Shown in pieces: positions 23,079-34,582 of a DNA stretch of 64,000 nucleotides. The DNA is from Parascedosporium putredinis. Lineage: Eukaryota; Ascomycota; Sordariomycetes; Microascales; Microascaceae. Below the pieces are notes generated by a model. It had not been told where the DNA came from and searched no databases. It worked only from the letters and a program-made list of their open reading frames with translations. Position numbers and translations under genes: made by a program. The stretch is taken from assembly GCA_949357655.1 (NCBI GenBank), contig CASHTG010000011.1:434001-498000 (forward strand). The letters run 5' to 3'. The stretch's first letter is position 1. The number at the start of each line of letters is the position of its first letter.

Positions 23079-24372
23079 ATGGAGGGCATACTGGCTACTC
23101 AGCCGGCGAGCCGCAAACTCCAAAATAGGGCCGCGGCTCTCCGCAGGCCAGCGCCGGCCAGGCAAAGCTCCCCGGGCGCGTCCACATATCGCACACGCGC
23201 CGTTGCCACTTCTCTCGCCCTGGTGGCCACCGGGTCGCTTGTCTACAACTATTTCTGTAGCCCCACGCTCCTCGACACATCCGGTGACGCGACCGACGAG
23301 AGGATCACGTTAACGACAGAGTCGCAGCGGCCGCTGTACGAGGTGGAGGATGAGATCTCGCGGCAAGAGGACAACATGCCGGTGGAGGAAGCGACACTTA
23401 CCCAGGCCCCTATGTGCCTCCACCCATCACGAGAGACTATCCCGTGCTTCTCAAAGTTGCGCTGACAACCACGACCAAGATACGGCAACTGACGGGAGCG
23501 CACAAGTACGAGCAGTGGACGTTCAACGACTCGGTGCCAGGGCCCTTTATACGAGCACGGGTCGGGGACGTGGTAGAGCTACACCTAACGAACAAGGACG
23601 CGACGGGAAACACGCACAACATCGACTGCCACGCCTTCATGGGCCCCGGCGGGGCGCGGCGCTCACGGCCGCAGACGAGAACGAAACCAAGTCGGCGCGG
23701 TTCAAGCTCTTGTGGCCGGGGCTATACATCTATCACTGCGCGGCCGCGCCCGTGCCCGTGCACATCGCCAACGGCATGTACGGGCTCATGTATGTGCAGC
23801 CGGCCGAGGGCGACCTCCGCAAGGCGGACCGGGAGTACTACGTGATGCAGAGCGAATTCTACCACGAGCCCCCGAGCGGGACGACGACGGGCGACTCTCC
23901 CAAACGGTGGAATTTTCGTACCCCAACGCGCTGCGCGAGGAGCCCGACGTGGTGACGTTCAACGGCAGCGAGTCGGCCGCGACGCGGGACAGACCGCTCA
24001 AGGCCAAGGCGGGGAGACGGTGCGCATCTTCTTCGGCAACGCGGGCCCGAACCTGACGAGCTCGTTCCACATCCTCGGCAGCAATTTTATCAATGTCTTT
24101 CGCGATGGGGATGTGCTCAGTCCCCGGGGCGGTTCATCCAGACCATAAGCGTGCCGCCGGGCGGCTCGTCCATTGTGGATACGCGCTTTCTCGTGCCCGG
24201 GGTGTATTCGTACATTGACCACGCCATCTTCCGCCTCGATAAGGGCGGCGTGGGCTACATCAACGTTACGGGAAGCCAAGGCCCGATGTGTACCAGGGGC
24301 GTCAAGACCCGGCACCTTGCCCCGGGTGCAAACTTCATCCATGAAGCGCTCGTGTTGTCCGCTCCTGTCTGA
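23079..24372 (+). CDS. nirK: copper-containing nitrite reductase (NirK type), probably mitochondrial
   Basis: The enzyme reduces nitrite to nitric oxide in fungal denitrification. The N-terminus is Arg-rich with a hydrophobic stretch (TSLALVATGSLVYNYF), as expected for mitochondrial import and anchoring. Two cupredoxin domains follow. The first shows TFNDSVPGPFIRARVGDVVE, then the copper ligands: His in THNIDCHA (type 1 and type 2), YHC (type 2 His and type 1 Cys), VPVHIANGMYG (type 1 His and Met). The second supplies the last type 2 His in SSFHILGSNFINVF. Five single-base losses break the frame, in C or G runs near 23411, 23650, 23899, 24015 and 24124; each is repaired by lengthening the run. 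All copper ligands are present after repair. It appears intronless. I chose the ATG at 23079 for its GCCCATGG context; 23068 is in another frame. Confidence 0.88.
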
Positions 24373-25882
24373 TTTCGTTCCTAATTTTGGATTCGCTTGC
24401 TTTTCCATTTGGTACAGAATTTTTTTCTTATCTGGGGTTTCCTCCTTGAGCCTGAATCGGGTGGAATGTTGCGCTCTCGCTGCCCCCGGCGCGGAGACGG
24501 CGTTGAGTGGACAGGGCCTGGCAGGAATGGGCTTGGATAGGAGGAGCGGGCAAGGAGCGCGATCGGAGTCGGAGTCGGGTGGATATGGAACCGCAGCAAT
24601 TCGAGAGCTTCCAGGCACCAGTCTCGTGTCTGAGGGAAAACATGTTTTCGGGTTCATCGTGGAGCTATTCCCTTTCAGGATTAGTCGCACGGGCTGGTGG
24701 GAGGCGAAGCAGGGCTGATGAGACGTCACAAATATCAATCTTTGCAGAACCGAGCGCACCTGAGCGGAGACGGAAAAGAATCTCGCTGGGTTTCAGTCTA
24801 GTGTCCAGGTGGAAAAAGAGGGCATGGAGCTTTCACCAGCGAGAAAATGAGAGAAAAAGCCCGCCAAAGTAATGGATGTAATGAATGGAGATCAATTGAT
24901 GGAAGGTTTCGGATTGTTATGGCTCAGGCGTTGTTGGCAGCATCGTCCCATTCACTTGAGAGGGAGCTACTTGACTCGACTCATGTTCAACCGTGATGAT
25001 GATGAAATTGATCTGAAGCCCATCTGATGTGCAATGGCAACATTAAAGACACGGAGCTCGAAGTGGAGAGTTGGATGGAAAGGAATAGATTGGACCCGTT
25101 GGGATTTCTACGGTGGAGACACCAGCACAGCAATCACTACAAGCGAGAATGTACGGGCCAAGGCGGAAAGATGAGGTGCATTCGACACACAATCAATCAT
25201 TGAATCCGTGGGAGTAAAACAAAATGAAGACCCTCTTGGGCTAGTGCACGCAAAAAAACCCTGGCCACTAGTCTCGCAAGACACATCCGAAGGATCCGAT
25301 AGCGGATCAGTGGTTCCGCCCAAACCACCAAATCAGGGGCGTCGACAAGGATGGTATGATGCAAATACGCCTCGTGGGAGGAACGGAATCGGTCGAAGCC
25401 TCTGTCTCCGTCCCTACGTTGGCCCCGAACGCTTGCGCGGCTTCGTGTCAAAGGAACCCCTGTCAATACGCTCCTACCCGTTCCCCCAAAACCTTGGATT
25501 TTCTCTGATCTGGCCCCCGGGGAAAGCTATGATGTGATCTATTATTATAGTCGAATCGAGCATCGGATTAGGCACCTTCAAAAACTCCCGGATACTCCCG
25601 CCAACGCTCTTGTTTCTCAGGTTGCAAATTTTCTCGAAACCTCGAAACCAAGCTTAAAACGACCACAGCGATTCGGGCAACTTCCTCAGGCGACGACAAT
25701 TCTTTCCCGGGCCCATCTCTACTAAATCTAGCCCAGGACTAAACAAAAGATTCGTGAGGCGAGCGAAAGAGGCCGGACAAATCAACCAATCGACGATAGA
25801 TCGCACATCGCCCCCTCCTCAGATAACGCTCGAACAACAACCACCGACGCAGCCTGGCTGAAGGACGCAAGCCAAAGACACA
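24373..25882. other. intergenic, 1.5 kb
   Basis: It contains the 3' flank of the nitrite reductase and the promoter of the RTA1-like gene. Short frames on both strands show no domain. Nothing else is supported. Confidence 0.4.
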
Positions 25883-27143
25883 ATGGCGACTCTCCCGAAC
25901 GGCCTCATCACTTTCGGCCCGCTGGCCAACTGCACCCTGGAGCTCTGCCCCATCGAGGCCAGTCTCCTGCGGTATCAGCCCAACAAACCCTCGACCATCG
26001 TCTTCATCGCCGTGTTCGGGCTGTCGCTGCTCGTGCACGCGTACCAGGGCGTGCGGACCAAGGCATGGGGCTTCATGGCCAGCATGCTGAGCGGGTGCAT
26101 CCTCGAGATCGTGGGCTACATCGGGCGTTTAATCATCCACAGCAATCCCTTTGATTTCCAGGGCTTCTTGATGCAGATCAGTATGTGCATCCCGCGGGCG
26201 CTTGGCGGCGCAAAGCTTTCTTGGCAGCGCGTGGTTGTTAGGTTGTGTGGAATCTTCTTGGCGTGCTAACCTCGGTGTCGCTAGTCTGCATCACCATCGC
26301 TCCCGTTTTCTTCTGCTCGGCCATCTATGTCCTGCTATCCCAAGTGTACGTGTTTTCGTGTTGCGCCCGTTTCCCGGGCAGGCTTCCCGGCCCCATCTCG
26401 GCCGGTGTAGATGCGCCCGATATTTCCGAACCCGGCGAGCTAACGCGCGAACCTGAACAGAGCCAACTACGTCGACCCCGCCGTATCTAGGTTCAAGCCG
26501 GCTCTCTTCTACTGGGTCTTCATCCCCTGCGACATCGTCTCCCTCATCCTCCAGGCCACCGGCGGCGCCTCTCCTGCGTTGGCTCCGACAAGGCAGCGGT
26601 GGAGATTGGCGAGAACATCTCCCTCGCCGGCCTCATCTTCCAGGTCGTCACCCTCATCGTCTTCTCCATCGCCTTTGCCGACTACGTCATCCGCGCCCGC
26701 CGCTCCCCTCCCGCGACCGCCTCGACCGGCCTCTGATGATCTTCCTCGGCTTCATGTTCGCCGCCACCTTCTTCATCCTCGTGCGCTGCGTCTACCGAAT
26801 CGTGGAGCTGGGCCAGGGCTACTTTAGCGAGTTGTTCAGGGATGAGGGTCTCTTTATCGCCTTTGAGTCGGTGTACGTGCTGCTTCGTCCTTTCTTTCGT
26901 GGCCCCGTTGTTCTGGCCACCTGTGATGGCTGGTCGATCTCCGTCAATATGCTAACCCCCGCTTCTCTGCTTTCTAGGATGATGTGTATCGCTGTCTTGC
27001 TGCTCAACGCTGGCCACCCCGGTCCTGTATTCAACAGGAGAAGGGCGATCGCCAAGGAGGAGCAGTCTTCTGAGCAGTCTGCTAACGAGAAATCCGAGCC
27101 CCAGACCAGGGCTGGTTCTGCTCGCGGAGAGAACGGACAATAA
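25883..27143 (+). CDS. RTA1-like seven-helix membrane protein
   Basis: Four exons (introns 26181-26284, 26346-26460 and 26873-26977, all GT-AG with CTAAC branch points) encode a multi-pass protein with the RTA1 layout. An extracellular N-terminus CTLELCPIEASLLRYQPNKP leads into helix 1. It continues ILEIVGYIGRLIIHSNPF, ITIAPVFFCSAIYVLLSQV, the family segment FKPALFYWVFIPCDIVSLIL and LQATGG, then FRDEGLFIAFESV and a hydrophilic tail to 27143. Two single C losses break exon 3, near 26572 and 26721. RTA1-family proteins are linked to lipid flux and resistance to 7-aminocholesterol, sphingoid bases or other toxic lipids in yeasts. The start at 25883 is the first ATG in frame. Confidence 0.88.
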
Positions 27144-27777
27144 GGCCGTTTTCGTGGGAGATGTGATGCAAAAAGAGGAAGAAAAAAGTTAAAAAGTTTA
27201 GGCGTGGATCTATCCTGAGTGTTATTATTACCCGTTCATTATTCCACTATTTGTGAATAGTATTTAGTCCTTCTACCTCCTAATTCTTAGTGAAAACCCA
27301 GTGGTATCTTGCTCCCGACTGGCCATCACCGTGTCTTCGCACGGCTCTCGGCTCGTGGTGTCATGAGTCCGCTCTGAAGGACTGTTGACATATAGCTCCG
27401 CCAAGCTTGCGCTCCACAGCTATACTCTTCGCCTGCGTTACTACCTTTGGAGGAGGTGCTTCGCCCGCCGTCGGTCGCGAGGTGGTTCCTCCCTGCTACT
27501 AGACTTGATGATGGGCTCTATCCTCATTGATACGTAGGCTGCGAACCATTAGGTGTGTAGGTCGTTCTGAGGTGGCGCCTTTCTGTGAGTGGCGTTTGGG
27601 CACTACATATGTACCCTACTGAAGTTCTGTTCAGTACATGTAGAGGATCGAGCGCTCTCTTTCCGATTCGTGTTTCCGCCCTCATATCTCTCTACAAGAC
27701 CAAGTTGTCTTTTGACGGGTTCGATATCACCATCTACAAAGGACTTTCCACGCCTCCCAGTTCAAGGTAGCTTAGGA
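27144..27777. other. intergenic between convergent genes, 634 nt
   Basis: Presumed 3' flanks of the RTA1-like and F-box genes. A TACATGTA octamer is at 27635-27642. No coding signal is seen. Confidence 0.4.
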
Positions 27778-28563
27778 CTATGATTCCGCGGCATGATTCC
27801 GCCCGCACTTCTCGCACACTTGTCCAAAATTAAAGTATGGGTAGCGTACCAGATGCTGCAGCATATGTCTGAACCGCGGGTCTGCATACACAGCGTCGAC
27901 ATTATCCCGAAACGTTTTCAAAAACCTGCCTGAGCTGCATGTCCCAAGCCAGTTTATAGTCTTGAGGTTGGGCGTGAGGCACGCGATCAAGGCCTTGATA
28001 TCTTCCGACGAGGACCACGCCTGTTCCAAGTCCTCGGCCCAGTTGCGTTCGTCTTCGCCCCTCTGCCGGCGCTGCCGGCGTTCGGAGAGGCAGACGTCCA
28101 CCAGTGCCCTGCTTGCCGCAGGCAATCGATGTAGACTAAGGGCCTCCGGTTCCTGGAGCCGCATCTCGCGCAGGCACTCTTTGATACCCTTGTCCGTTGG
28201 GCCACTGGACTGCTCAAAGACCATGAGGGCTCTCGCGCGCGCGCTACCTCCGTCGTGACCCCTCCATTTCGTCTTCACGAGGAGGGTCTTGATGTACTGG
28301 AGCACATGGGGTCGTCGCAGGATAGCACGGAGGAGGCACACATGTCGCCGCACGAGAGCCTGCGGGCTGGTGCAATTCCTCCTGGATCGGAGACTGACGC
28401 AACGGTAGCGGACCGGGTCGCAAAGGTTGGTCATGGTGGTGCAGGTTGCCGAAAGCGCGGTGACGTCCCGCGCCCCGAGCTGGGCGATGATGCCGAGGAG
28501 GATCTCGGTGGGCAGATCCATGAGCGCGGAGGCTGACGGCGGTTGGTTGGCCTCTTGTGACAT
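27778..28563 (-). CDS. F-box protein
   Basis: A single uninterrupted frame of 261 residues. The N-terminal F-box reads LMDLPTEILLGIIAQLGARD, followed by ALSATCTTMTNLCDPVRYRC, matching the L-P-x-E-(I/L)-L pattern of the Skp1-binding motif. The rest is helical, with an Arg-rich middle and a C-terminal CEKCGRNH cysteine pair. F-box proteins recruit targets to SCF ubiquitin ligases; the target here is unknown and there are no visible WD40 or LRR repeats. The gene is intact, unlike many neighbours. Confidence 0.8.
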   Translation of the reverse strand: MSQEANQPPSASALMDLPTEILLGIIAQLGARDVTALSATCTTMTNLCDPVRYRCVSLRSRRNCTSPQALVRRHVCLLRAILRRPHVLQYIKTLLVKTKWRGHDGGSARARALMVFEQSSGPTDKGIKECLREMRLQEPEALSLHRLPAASRALVDVCLSERRQRRQRGEDERNWAEDLEQAWSSSEDIKALIACLTPNLKTINWLGTCSSGRFLKTFRDNVDAVYADPRFRHMLQHLVRYPYFNFGQVCEKCGRNHAAES

Positions 28564-29844
28564 TGTGGATTGACACGATGTTCTGGGAGATTTCTATGTG
28601 CGTGGAGAAATGCGGTATCGTCAGAAATAGATATCGGTTGGAGAAGTCGAATGCGGTCGAGTCCTGCCTGCCACTCTCGATGGCAGGTCTTGGCTACCAT
28701 TGCTGCGCCACATCCTGGAGCGACCATGCCAGGCAGAAGCACCATCTCCATCTGCCAGGATCATTTTTCGATCAAGCTTTTTTCCTCTTCTAGGGCACAG
28801 GTCTGCAACTTAAAAACGCCCTGGTCGCATGGGGGTTTTCCGATCGAAGAGGGCATTGATGTCTGGTCCGTCCTGGGAAAAACAAAATACATCGCGAGGA
28901 TCGAAGGCGCAATAACACACGTGTGGTGTGCATAGTCGCCACGAGGCACGCCTTATGGCACCACGACTGATGCGCTATTTGCTTGAGTGCTTGATTGTAT
29001 TAAGGTTAAGAGGGGTGGTGCAAATAGGGCTGCTGCTGCTATTAATAGCTATTGGCATTTCAAGTTTTCTCTGGTCTCGGTTTTTGCTGTGGTCACGACA
29101 AAGATTGATGGAAAGCATGGCCAATGTTTAATCGCTTCCCTTTTGTCCATTTCTATTCTCAATACCAAGAATACCTACCCGTTATCAATCATCGATCTTT
29201 GCCACGGGTTTGTTACAATTCCCCCTCAGCCATCGGCGATCCTGCCCCACTCGCATGTGTTCTTAAGTGGGAGCGGCAACGCTACCAAGTGGGAGCGGCA
29301 GTGGCTGAAACGGGTGGTTAATCAAAAGAAGGAAGACAAAATGGATTAATGGGGGACGACAAGGCGTGTAGTTTGTCCTTGCTTACGGCCTGGACTCGAC
29401 ATGGGTCGACGATGGGCAGTCTTTGATTCAACCTCAGCCACTCAGAAAGCGCACGGCAAAGCAAAAGGAGGTCTCCGATGTAACCCTTGATCACGGTGGC
29501 TCTCGCCCAATTCCAACCCTATTATTTTAAACATGCGATGCCCTCCTCCCATTGCGGGCGAGTTGAAATTCTGCTCCTCACTCACTCTTCGTGCGTGCAA
29601 AAGCGACCCCTTTTTCCGTGTGTCGCGTCGCGTGCCCGCCGACACCTTCGACTTGCTTCATCGCCCAGGACCAAGATCCGGCGACACGTGCGACGACTGG
29701 TTGGCATCCACCACCAAAGCCAAACGAACAAGGGAGGCCCGACCCTCAATCGCATCTGCGCCATGGTCGCAATATCGAGTCGCGAGCTGGCGCCACGCCG
29801 CGGGGAGCAAGTCATCCAATCGCTACCCTGCGGCGAATGCCCCC
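28564..29844. other. intergenic, 1.3 kb
   Basis: Divergent promoters of the F-box and membrane-protein genes. The frame opening at 29533 runs into the membrane gene but its upstream part is Arg- and Pro-rich without features, so I treat it as leader. Confidence 0.35.
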
Positions 29845-30941
29845 ATGGGCGAGTTAATCCTCGTCATCATTCTTTTGATTGTCTTTTGTCTCCTGCTGGG
29901 GTCGCGGCAATATTGGGGACGCACCAAGGTCGATGTGTTGAAGCCGGGAAGAGATTGCTGCGAGTTTACATTGGCGCGTGGATCATGTACGTTTTCCCCC
30001 TTCCTGTGAAGGAAAGAGCCTGGCGCTTGTCCACTATCGAGATCGAGGGTGGAATTTCTTTTTATTTCCTTGACGTTGGTGCCGTTTGAGGAAACTCTTC
30101 GTTTACTGACTACCCGCGCGCTCTGCTCGCCTTTTTCGACATGTTTAGTGCCTTGCTGTTTGTTGGTACGCATGCCGGCACCGCACTCGCCGTCGTCTAT
30201 AATGGTCCCTACGGCTATCTTGACACGGAATACCGATTCGATGTCATCTCGACATTTTTCTCTATTTCGTCCTCGCCGCCGTGATCCCCGTCACCGTCGA
30301 GCTAGCCGTCCGTTTAAAGCGCTGCTCGCGAAGCTACGACGCCCCGCGCACGATACATATCTTCGCGGGGTGCCTGGGGTTTGTTCGTCCTGCTCGCGGG
30401 GATCGCGCTGGGTCAATTCGTCCCCTTGATGCTTTGGACTTCCGACGAAGACGATTACGGAATCCTTATGGAGTTCATGGAGGAGAAGAGAGAATTGAGA
30501 AATACCCTGGGACTGGTGTATACGTGCGTCCTTTGGGTAGGCATTATCGCTATATACCCGATCGTACACATTGGATACCAGTGGGCTGATATGGCATATC
30601 GCAAGGTACATGGAGAGAGCCTCCGCCCAAACCCCTCACGGCTTGAGCGCCTCATGTGTAGCGACAACTGGCTAATCTTTTATTCCCCGCTAGGATTTCT
30701 CAAAACTTTCGATCCTAAACGTTCTTGTCGCTATTGGGGTGACTACCGAACTGGGTCTCGCTGTTGGTCGTCTCCTCTCAGATGACCCGTTGTCGCCCCG
30801 TGTAGAAGCATTCGTCGGATTCTTCCTTTTCTTGCCCCCGTCTCGATTGGCTTGATCATCGCGGTGTATATATTCCGAGTGGAACCGAAGGCGAAAAAGA
30901 ATGCAGCCGAAACGGAGCAGCCTCTGACAGGCGGTAGTTGA
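29845..30941 (+). CDS. multi-pass membrane protein of unknown function
   Basis: The ATG at 29845 begins MGELILVIILLIVFCLLLGS, a first helix. After an intron with donor GTACGT near 29987, the frame resumes as SALLFVGTHAGTALAVVYNG, followed by TM helices FFLYFVLAAVIPVTVELAV, FVLLAGIALGQFVPLMLW and LGLVYTCVLWVGIIAIYPIV. A further intron ends near 30694, then KLSILNVLVAIGVTTELGLA and a last helix VSIGLIIAVYIFRVE, with the stop at 30941. At least four single-base losses (near 30258, two near 30380, and in CCCCC near 30838) have to be repaired. I count about seven helices. The repaired protein resembles uncharacterised fungal integral membrane proteins, but I know no name or substrate. Exact exon borders are uncertain. 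Confidence 0.6.
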
Positions 30942-31197
30942 TAAAAGTTTGGGAAGTTCTTGTGTCTAGATCTTATTTATGGAGTATGCGAGCTTTAATG
31001 TTATGACCCTGAATACTGATAACTCTGCGTCTTTCTCTTTCACCATACTCCGACTCCGTCTGTGACATATAGCACTAGGAAGGGCAGCATGAAGAAATGT
31101 CACATGAGAAACTAAGAGGCTACTATTGGCCTATAGTATACATGCTGCTAGACAGATAACATCCATTCTTTTCCACTGTTCAAGACGCCCTGGCTCC

Positions 31198-31842
31198 TCA
31201 CGATTGGGTAACGGAGGCAATATTGGACTCGCACAAGACCTTGGTGCCAAAAGCGCAGCTACTCCCAAAGGCAGCCTCGCAGTTGATGCACAACCCCTTT
31301 CGACTACGCTCGCAGCCGCCTCCGCTCGAGGCCCGCCGAATGGCCGTCCACTCTGCGGGGCACGACCCAGAGCAGAAAGGCGCGGTCCCGAACCAGCGCT
31401 GGGTGTAAGTGTAGAGGGGCAAGCTGCAGTTGCAAACCACGCGGAAGGGACCCTCGTCGTTCTCTTGGGCGGTGCGGGTGCGGGTGGCCGGGGTGACGCA
31501 CACGCGGTCGAGGGGACGGGCGGATCGCCAGACGAAGCCGGATTTGCACACGCCGGGCCCCACGTTGCCGCCGACGAGCTGGATGCGCGAGGCGGCGGCC
31601 GCGTTGTCGGCCTTGGCCGCCGTGCGACTGCTGGGCGGCACGCAGACGTGGTCGCCAGCAAAGGCCTCACGCCAGACGTATCCTTGGTCTTGTTAGCGGG
31701 GTGCTAGGATGGGGGAGCTGGCTATAGTCGTGGCTTGCTTACCTTGCAGACATGTGTCCGGGCCGTAGTCGCATGCTGCGAGGGCGAGGAAAGGCAAGAT
31801 GAGGAATTGGAGGATTAAGGGGAGAATCGATTTGGGCCCCAT
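31198..31842 (-). CDS. secreted cysteine-rich protein with duplicated G(Y/F)VWR motif
   Basis: Two exons (31842-31743 and 31688-31198, 54-nt intron) give an intact protein of about 196 residues. The signal peptide is MGPKSILPLILQFLILPFLA and the mature part probably begins at ACDYGPDTC. Two copies of a C(x)nQGYVWREAFAGDHVCV-like unit follow: the first as written, the second as SGFVWRSARPLDRVCVTP. The C-terminal half is rich in cysteine (VVCNCSLPLY, CSGSCPAEW, CINCEAAFGSSCAFG). There is no membrane segment. A TATA-like TATATAAG lies at 31947-31954, about 105 nt upstream. Function is unknown; the repeated unit suggests a small binding module. Confidence 0.75.
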
Positions 31843-34582
31843 CCTTTCTATTTTTGTTCGTGTCTTGTTGGCTGTCGCAATATAGCAATGATTTCCAAGA
31901 CTCGATAGTGTTGCGGAAGAATATCCATAGATGGCTTGACTGGTCTCTTATATACTTACGGTTTCCTGCTCCAACCGATCTATGACACAAAGATAAGATG
32001 ACAACACTCATCAGTCCTACCTGTCCGCCCTGCCCTCTCTTAAGATGAAGCCTGGATGAAGATGCCTCAAGAGTCAGCCAATCTCAATAGCGTACCTGGC
32101 TGCGTTGCGACGTCACAGGAAACCGAGTGACTAACCGCATGACATTCCCTTGTCATGATTGAACGGTTTTCCACACGCGGGTTCGGACCTGTCCTGGGGC
32201 TGAGGACGACAATCCAGGAACGCGAGCTAGGAATGACACTGGGGAGCGTCGAGACAGCTTTCGGCCGAATGATTGGCCGTTTGTGCAGTCCAACGGGACA
32301 AGCCACACCAATGGAGGGAGGCGAGCACAGCCATCGCCGCTCTACGAAACCCCTGCAGTTCAAGCACTGTGGCTGGAAAGGGGCAGTCCTAGAGAATCGG
32401 GAGAAGAAGATATAATCAGGCTTGCCGGGTGTGACATTGAGAGAAATAGAGAATTCCGACCCTGAAACATTTTATGAGCAAGTTCAGGCCTCCAGTGGTG
32501 TGGTATGAAAACTAAGCTAAGTTTTCCTAGGCCATCCACGAAGGAAACCATACACCAGCTGTTTCTAATACACCCGTGGAACATAGATTACATGTAGATG
32601 GGGTGAACGATGGTGTTACAAAATTCAAGCCGTCGTCCACGATGCTAGAAACGGCGGAACTTTTGCATGCGCTTGGCTCCTGGCTATCCCTGCCAGGGTA
32701 TTGCATCAACCCGGGATCTGAGCCGACAAGATACAGGCTACGATCACTGAGATGCAACACAATAGACTGGGCAACAAGCGGTACGATTTTGAGGAGGCGC
32801 GCCCATGCTTGAAGGAACGAGCAAGGAGACTAAGTACACAATGTAGTCACGCGAAGTGACTCTTAAAGAGCCACAAGTGTGGCTGTCAACGGCCGCACAG
32901 CCGTGGCACGCCTCAGCTTCACTTACATCCATGGATATATGTATATTTGTGTGTACGAAGTCTACTTCGTACTTGGGTGCTGAGACGACTCCTGAGGACT
33001 TGCACCAAATTCGTAACTGGCAATACACGCTTCTACTTTTCTGTCCACCTAAGAAACCCTGTTTGCGCAACTCGCCTACCCTCGCCTGCTAGAGTCTGCA
33101 TGCCAAGCATACATCCAAGATGTACGTTCATCACTGCTGCTTATCGGTCAGGCGCCAAATGCGAGGTTGTACTATAGACAGGCTGAAACGGGCCGTTTGT
33201 ACAAATCCCCGCCATGGACACCCCGGGCACCCCCGCCTCTCTGTACAATTCGCAATCTTCGTCAGATGAGATCTTTCGCTTACTGCTCGATTAAATCGGC
33301 GAAGGCCGGAGGTGCAGGGCTCTAACACAAGGGTGAGGAATATAATTCATCAACCCCTATCTGATGATCGCGCAGGATCATGCACCCTGGTAAACCCCCA
33401 CTAACACGCCGGCCCGTCCCAGCCACTCTATCTTTCTAAGTCCCGAGGTAGATCCACTCAATGGCCTAGAACTTGCTGTGGTTTCTTGAATATAGCGCAT
33501 ATCTCGGTAGATGGGCTTTCCAAGCGCTGGGAGTGTTCTTGCCATGGCTGGGGGCCTGACCCCTTCTGTGGCCTAGCCGCCTGTTGCTACATGGATCCCG
33601 TAAGTAAATCCAATGAAGTTCGGCGAATGGAAGGACTACACTAGACTTTAGGCCATCGCTAGTATCGGGTGCGATATTTGCAAGTTTGTTCATCCTGTGT
33701 TATATTGTTGACTGCGGCGGTCAGGTAGAAAGCTCATCGGCGAAAAGAAGATTGAGGATAGAGAGGAAGACCAAGTATGAGAGGGTGCGAGGATCAGGCG
33801 ATGTGGAGGGATTGTACATTTCGCCAACCCAGCCCCTTCCGAATGCGAGAGAGAGTTTCATCCGCCTAAATCCAAGTTGCTTGCGACTGCGAGTGATCAT
33901 ATTTTTAGTTGACTGGGGTCTGGCCAACCGCTGCAAGGCGACCGAAAAGGGACCCCGACAACCCAAGAGAGTGACAAGCCGAGTCACTTCCTTGCGATTG
34001 ATCGATGGAACTGCGTTTCTTTCGTACTGCCGGTTCACCCCGCCCCGGCCCTCGTTCTGTCAGCGCCTTCAAGCGAAATTAGTATTTAAACTTACTGCAT
34101 CGCTCTTTTGTACCTAACAACCTCAGAAGAGGCAGGAGAGACGGCCGATACAAAGTGGAAAATTGGGTGAGGGGGCAGGCGGGCGGGTTGGCACGGATCC
34201 TCCGCTGCAAGAGGCGAACCAACTGCATATTTCGCAACCGGAATGGCTGCAGCAGGTAACATCGCAATCCTGTGACCCAAACTGTCGGGCCAAGCCAGGG
34301 CTCTTCCCCCTTTCCGTCCCCGGCTGTACAAGTAGTTTGCGAGATAGACGTGAGAGGTCCTTAGCACGCCAGGAGTCCACTTTGTTCCCAAACCATCGGT
34401 TTTCTTCCCCAGCCCCTTCCGTCCCCATGCGCCTTGCGGATTCGATGATGTGATCGACATCTTCGGGCTCACTACTTACTTATAACCCTCGGCTCTGCCT
34501 CGAATATGAATTAGTATTGACCCGCCCACTACTAACACCATTAGGAAACCCCTCCCCAGCGGGCCATCTGCTCCTCAAAGCC
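31843..34582. other. intergenic, 2.7 kb
   Basis: It divides two divergent genes. The TATA-like box of the secreted protein gene is at 31947-31954 and a TACATGTA octamer at 32589-32596. Frames such as 33686-34117 (plus) show no domain. Nothing else is supported. Confidence 0.4.

Noticed and set aside
29533..29844. N-terminal extension of the membrane protein upstream of 29845
   Set aside because: The frame is open but Arg/Pro-rich and featureless, and the ATG at 29845 directly precedes a membrane helix.
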